From Candidatus Faecaligallichristensenella faecipullorum (GTDB taxonomy: Bacteria; Bacillota; Clostridia; Christensenellales; Aristaeellaceae): a stretch of 43,915 nt of DNA. The position numbers and the translations under genes were made by a program. A model generated the notes under the pieces. The model was not told where the DNA came from. It saw only the letters and a program-made list of their open reading frames with translations, and ran no database searches. This document shows positions 41,374-43,915 of this stretch, piece by piece (position 1 is the first letter of the stretch; each line of letters begins with the position of its first letter). The stretch covers positions 1-43,915 of the forward strand of contig DVJW01000178.1 of NCBI GenBank assembly GCA_018716505.1, given 5' to 3'.

Positions 41374-41454
41374 CATTTTCGTCTCTCTGTGACCCCTGTT
41401 TAACGCTACAAATAAACGCCGGCAGCAGACAGCTCGCCCCCTGGGGACCAACAA

Positions 41455-41652
41455 TTACATGCCGTAACGCTTCTTGAAGCGGTCCACACGTCCGCCGGTG
41501 TCAACCAGCTTCTGTTTGCCGGTAAAGAAGGGATGGCACTTGGAGCACACGTCCACGCGCAGCTCCTTTTTCACCGATCCGGTTTCAAAGGTGTTGCCAC
41601 ACACGCAACGCACCACGGCCTTGCCGTAGTTGGGATGAATACCCTCTTTCAT
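41455..41652 (-). CDS. rpmE: 50S ribosomal protein L31, zinc-binding type
   Basis: The 65-residue protein has the L31 sequence [21 protein letters not shown] and a second Cys pair in [13 protein letters not shown]. It is thus the zinc-containing C+ form, which can act as a zinc reserve and is swapped for the C- form when zinc is scarce. The ATG follows AGAGAGGTG. It lies downstream of rho, the usual order in Firmicutes. Confidence 0.97.
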   Translation of the reverse strand: MKEGIHPNYGKAVVRCVCGNTFETGSVKKELRVDVCSKCHPFFTGKQKLVDTGGRVDRFKKRYGM

Positions 41653-41714
41653 TGATTCTCACCTCTCTTGCACAAGCATGTGATACCCGTACAGATAAGC
41701 ACATTACAGGTGAT

Positions 41715-41743
41715 ATTATAGCACGGCTTATCCATGAAATCAA
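41715..41743 (-). promoter_or_regulatory. Promoter of rpmE
   Basis: On the minus strand, TTGATT (41738-41743) and TATAAT (41715-41720) are 17 bases apart. Confidence 0.82.
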
Positions 41744-41763
41744 CCGTATTTTGTGTAATTTCC

Positions 41764-41779
41764 ATTTGGACGTCCAAAT
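41764..41779. repeat. 16-base perfect palindrome between rho and rpmE
   Basis: ATTTGGACGTCCAAAT is fully self-complementary and is nested in an outer TTTCC/GGAAA pairing. It lies between the rho stop and the rpmE -35. There is no T-run, so it is not a standard terminator. Confidence 0.5.
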
Positions 41780-41798
41780 TCCCGGTGGAAAACGGCGT

Positions 41799-43915
<2,117 letters not shown>

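Noticed and set aside
40191-41477. Plus-strand frame of 428 codons opposite DUF1385
   Set aside because: Shadow of the conserved membrane protein on the other strand; its His-rich translation is typical of antisense to hydrophobic codons.

Overview
The window looks like a chromosomal segment of a spore-forming Clostridia-type Firmicute of fairly high GC content. The evidence is spore genes (spoIIP, gpr, a YlbJ-like membrane protein), strong Gram-positive AGGAGG ribosome binding sites, TTGACA/TATAAT promoters with 17-base spacing, and gene orders typical of Firmicutes: ruvC-ruvA-ruvB-queA, rho-rpmE-DUF1385-prmC-prfA-tsaC-phosphatase, and gpr-spoIIP divergent from rpsT. The species cannot be named from the sequence. 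No tRNA, rRNA, CRISPR array, insertion sequence or prophage was seen.

Layout. 1-4.6 kb (minus): a Nudix hydrolase cut by the window edge, then a MarR regulator with a heterodimeric ABC exporter. 4.7-5.9 kb: a sugar-isomerase-like TIM barrel protein and a small membrane protein. 5.9-9.3 kb (minus): ruvC-ruvA-ruvB-queA, with a LexA-type box upstream. 9.5-12.5 kb (plus): argG and argH behind a tandem ARG box, separated by an unusual array of hairpins. 12.5-16.6 kb: proA (minus), then an alkyltransferase-like protein, a TetR regulator with an Fe-S aldo/keto reductase, and a small unknown protein. 16.6-19.1 kb: gpr-spoIIP (minus) and rpsT (plus). 19.4-28.2 kb: single genes with their own promoters and terminators, namely DUF5713, a MATE exporter, a URO-D-like protein, a YlbJ-like protein, a NifX-like metal-cofactor protein, a GH95 glycosidase, a ZIP transporter and a two-part SSB-like protein.

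28.4-33.7 kb holds the most interesting locus. A type IIA topoisomerase pair (B subunit then A subunit, minus strand) is transcribed divergently from a Qnr-like pentapeptide-repeat protein, a family known to protect this kind of enzyme. The B-subunit gene is broken by a one-base frameshift near codon 70. A canonical A_AAA_AAG slippery heptamer lies just upstream, in the register that would restore the frame. The A subunit lacks a recognisable GyrA box, so the pair is more likely topoisomerase IV-like than gyrase.

33.7-36.6 kb: a glycosidase remnant, then an ECF sigma factor, a DUF4367-type anti-sigma candidate and two small exported or membrane proteins. 36.6-43.9 kb (minus): a translation and tRNA-modification cluster downstream of rho. 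Rho carries a very long disordered N-terminal extension whose start is a tandem repeat running off the window.
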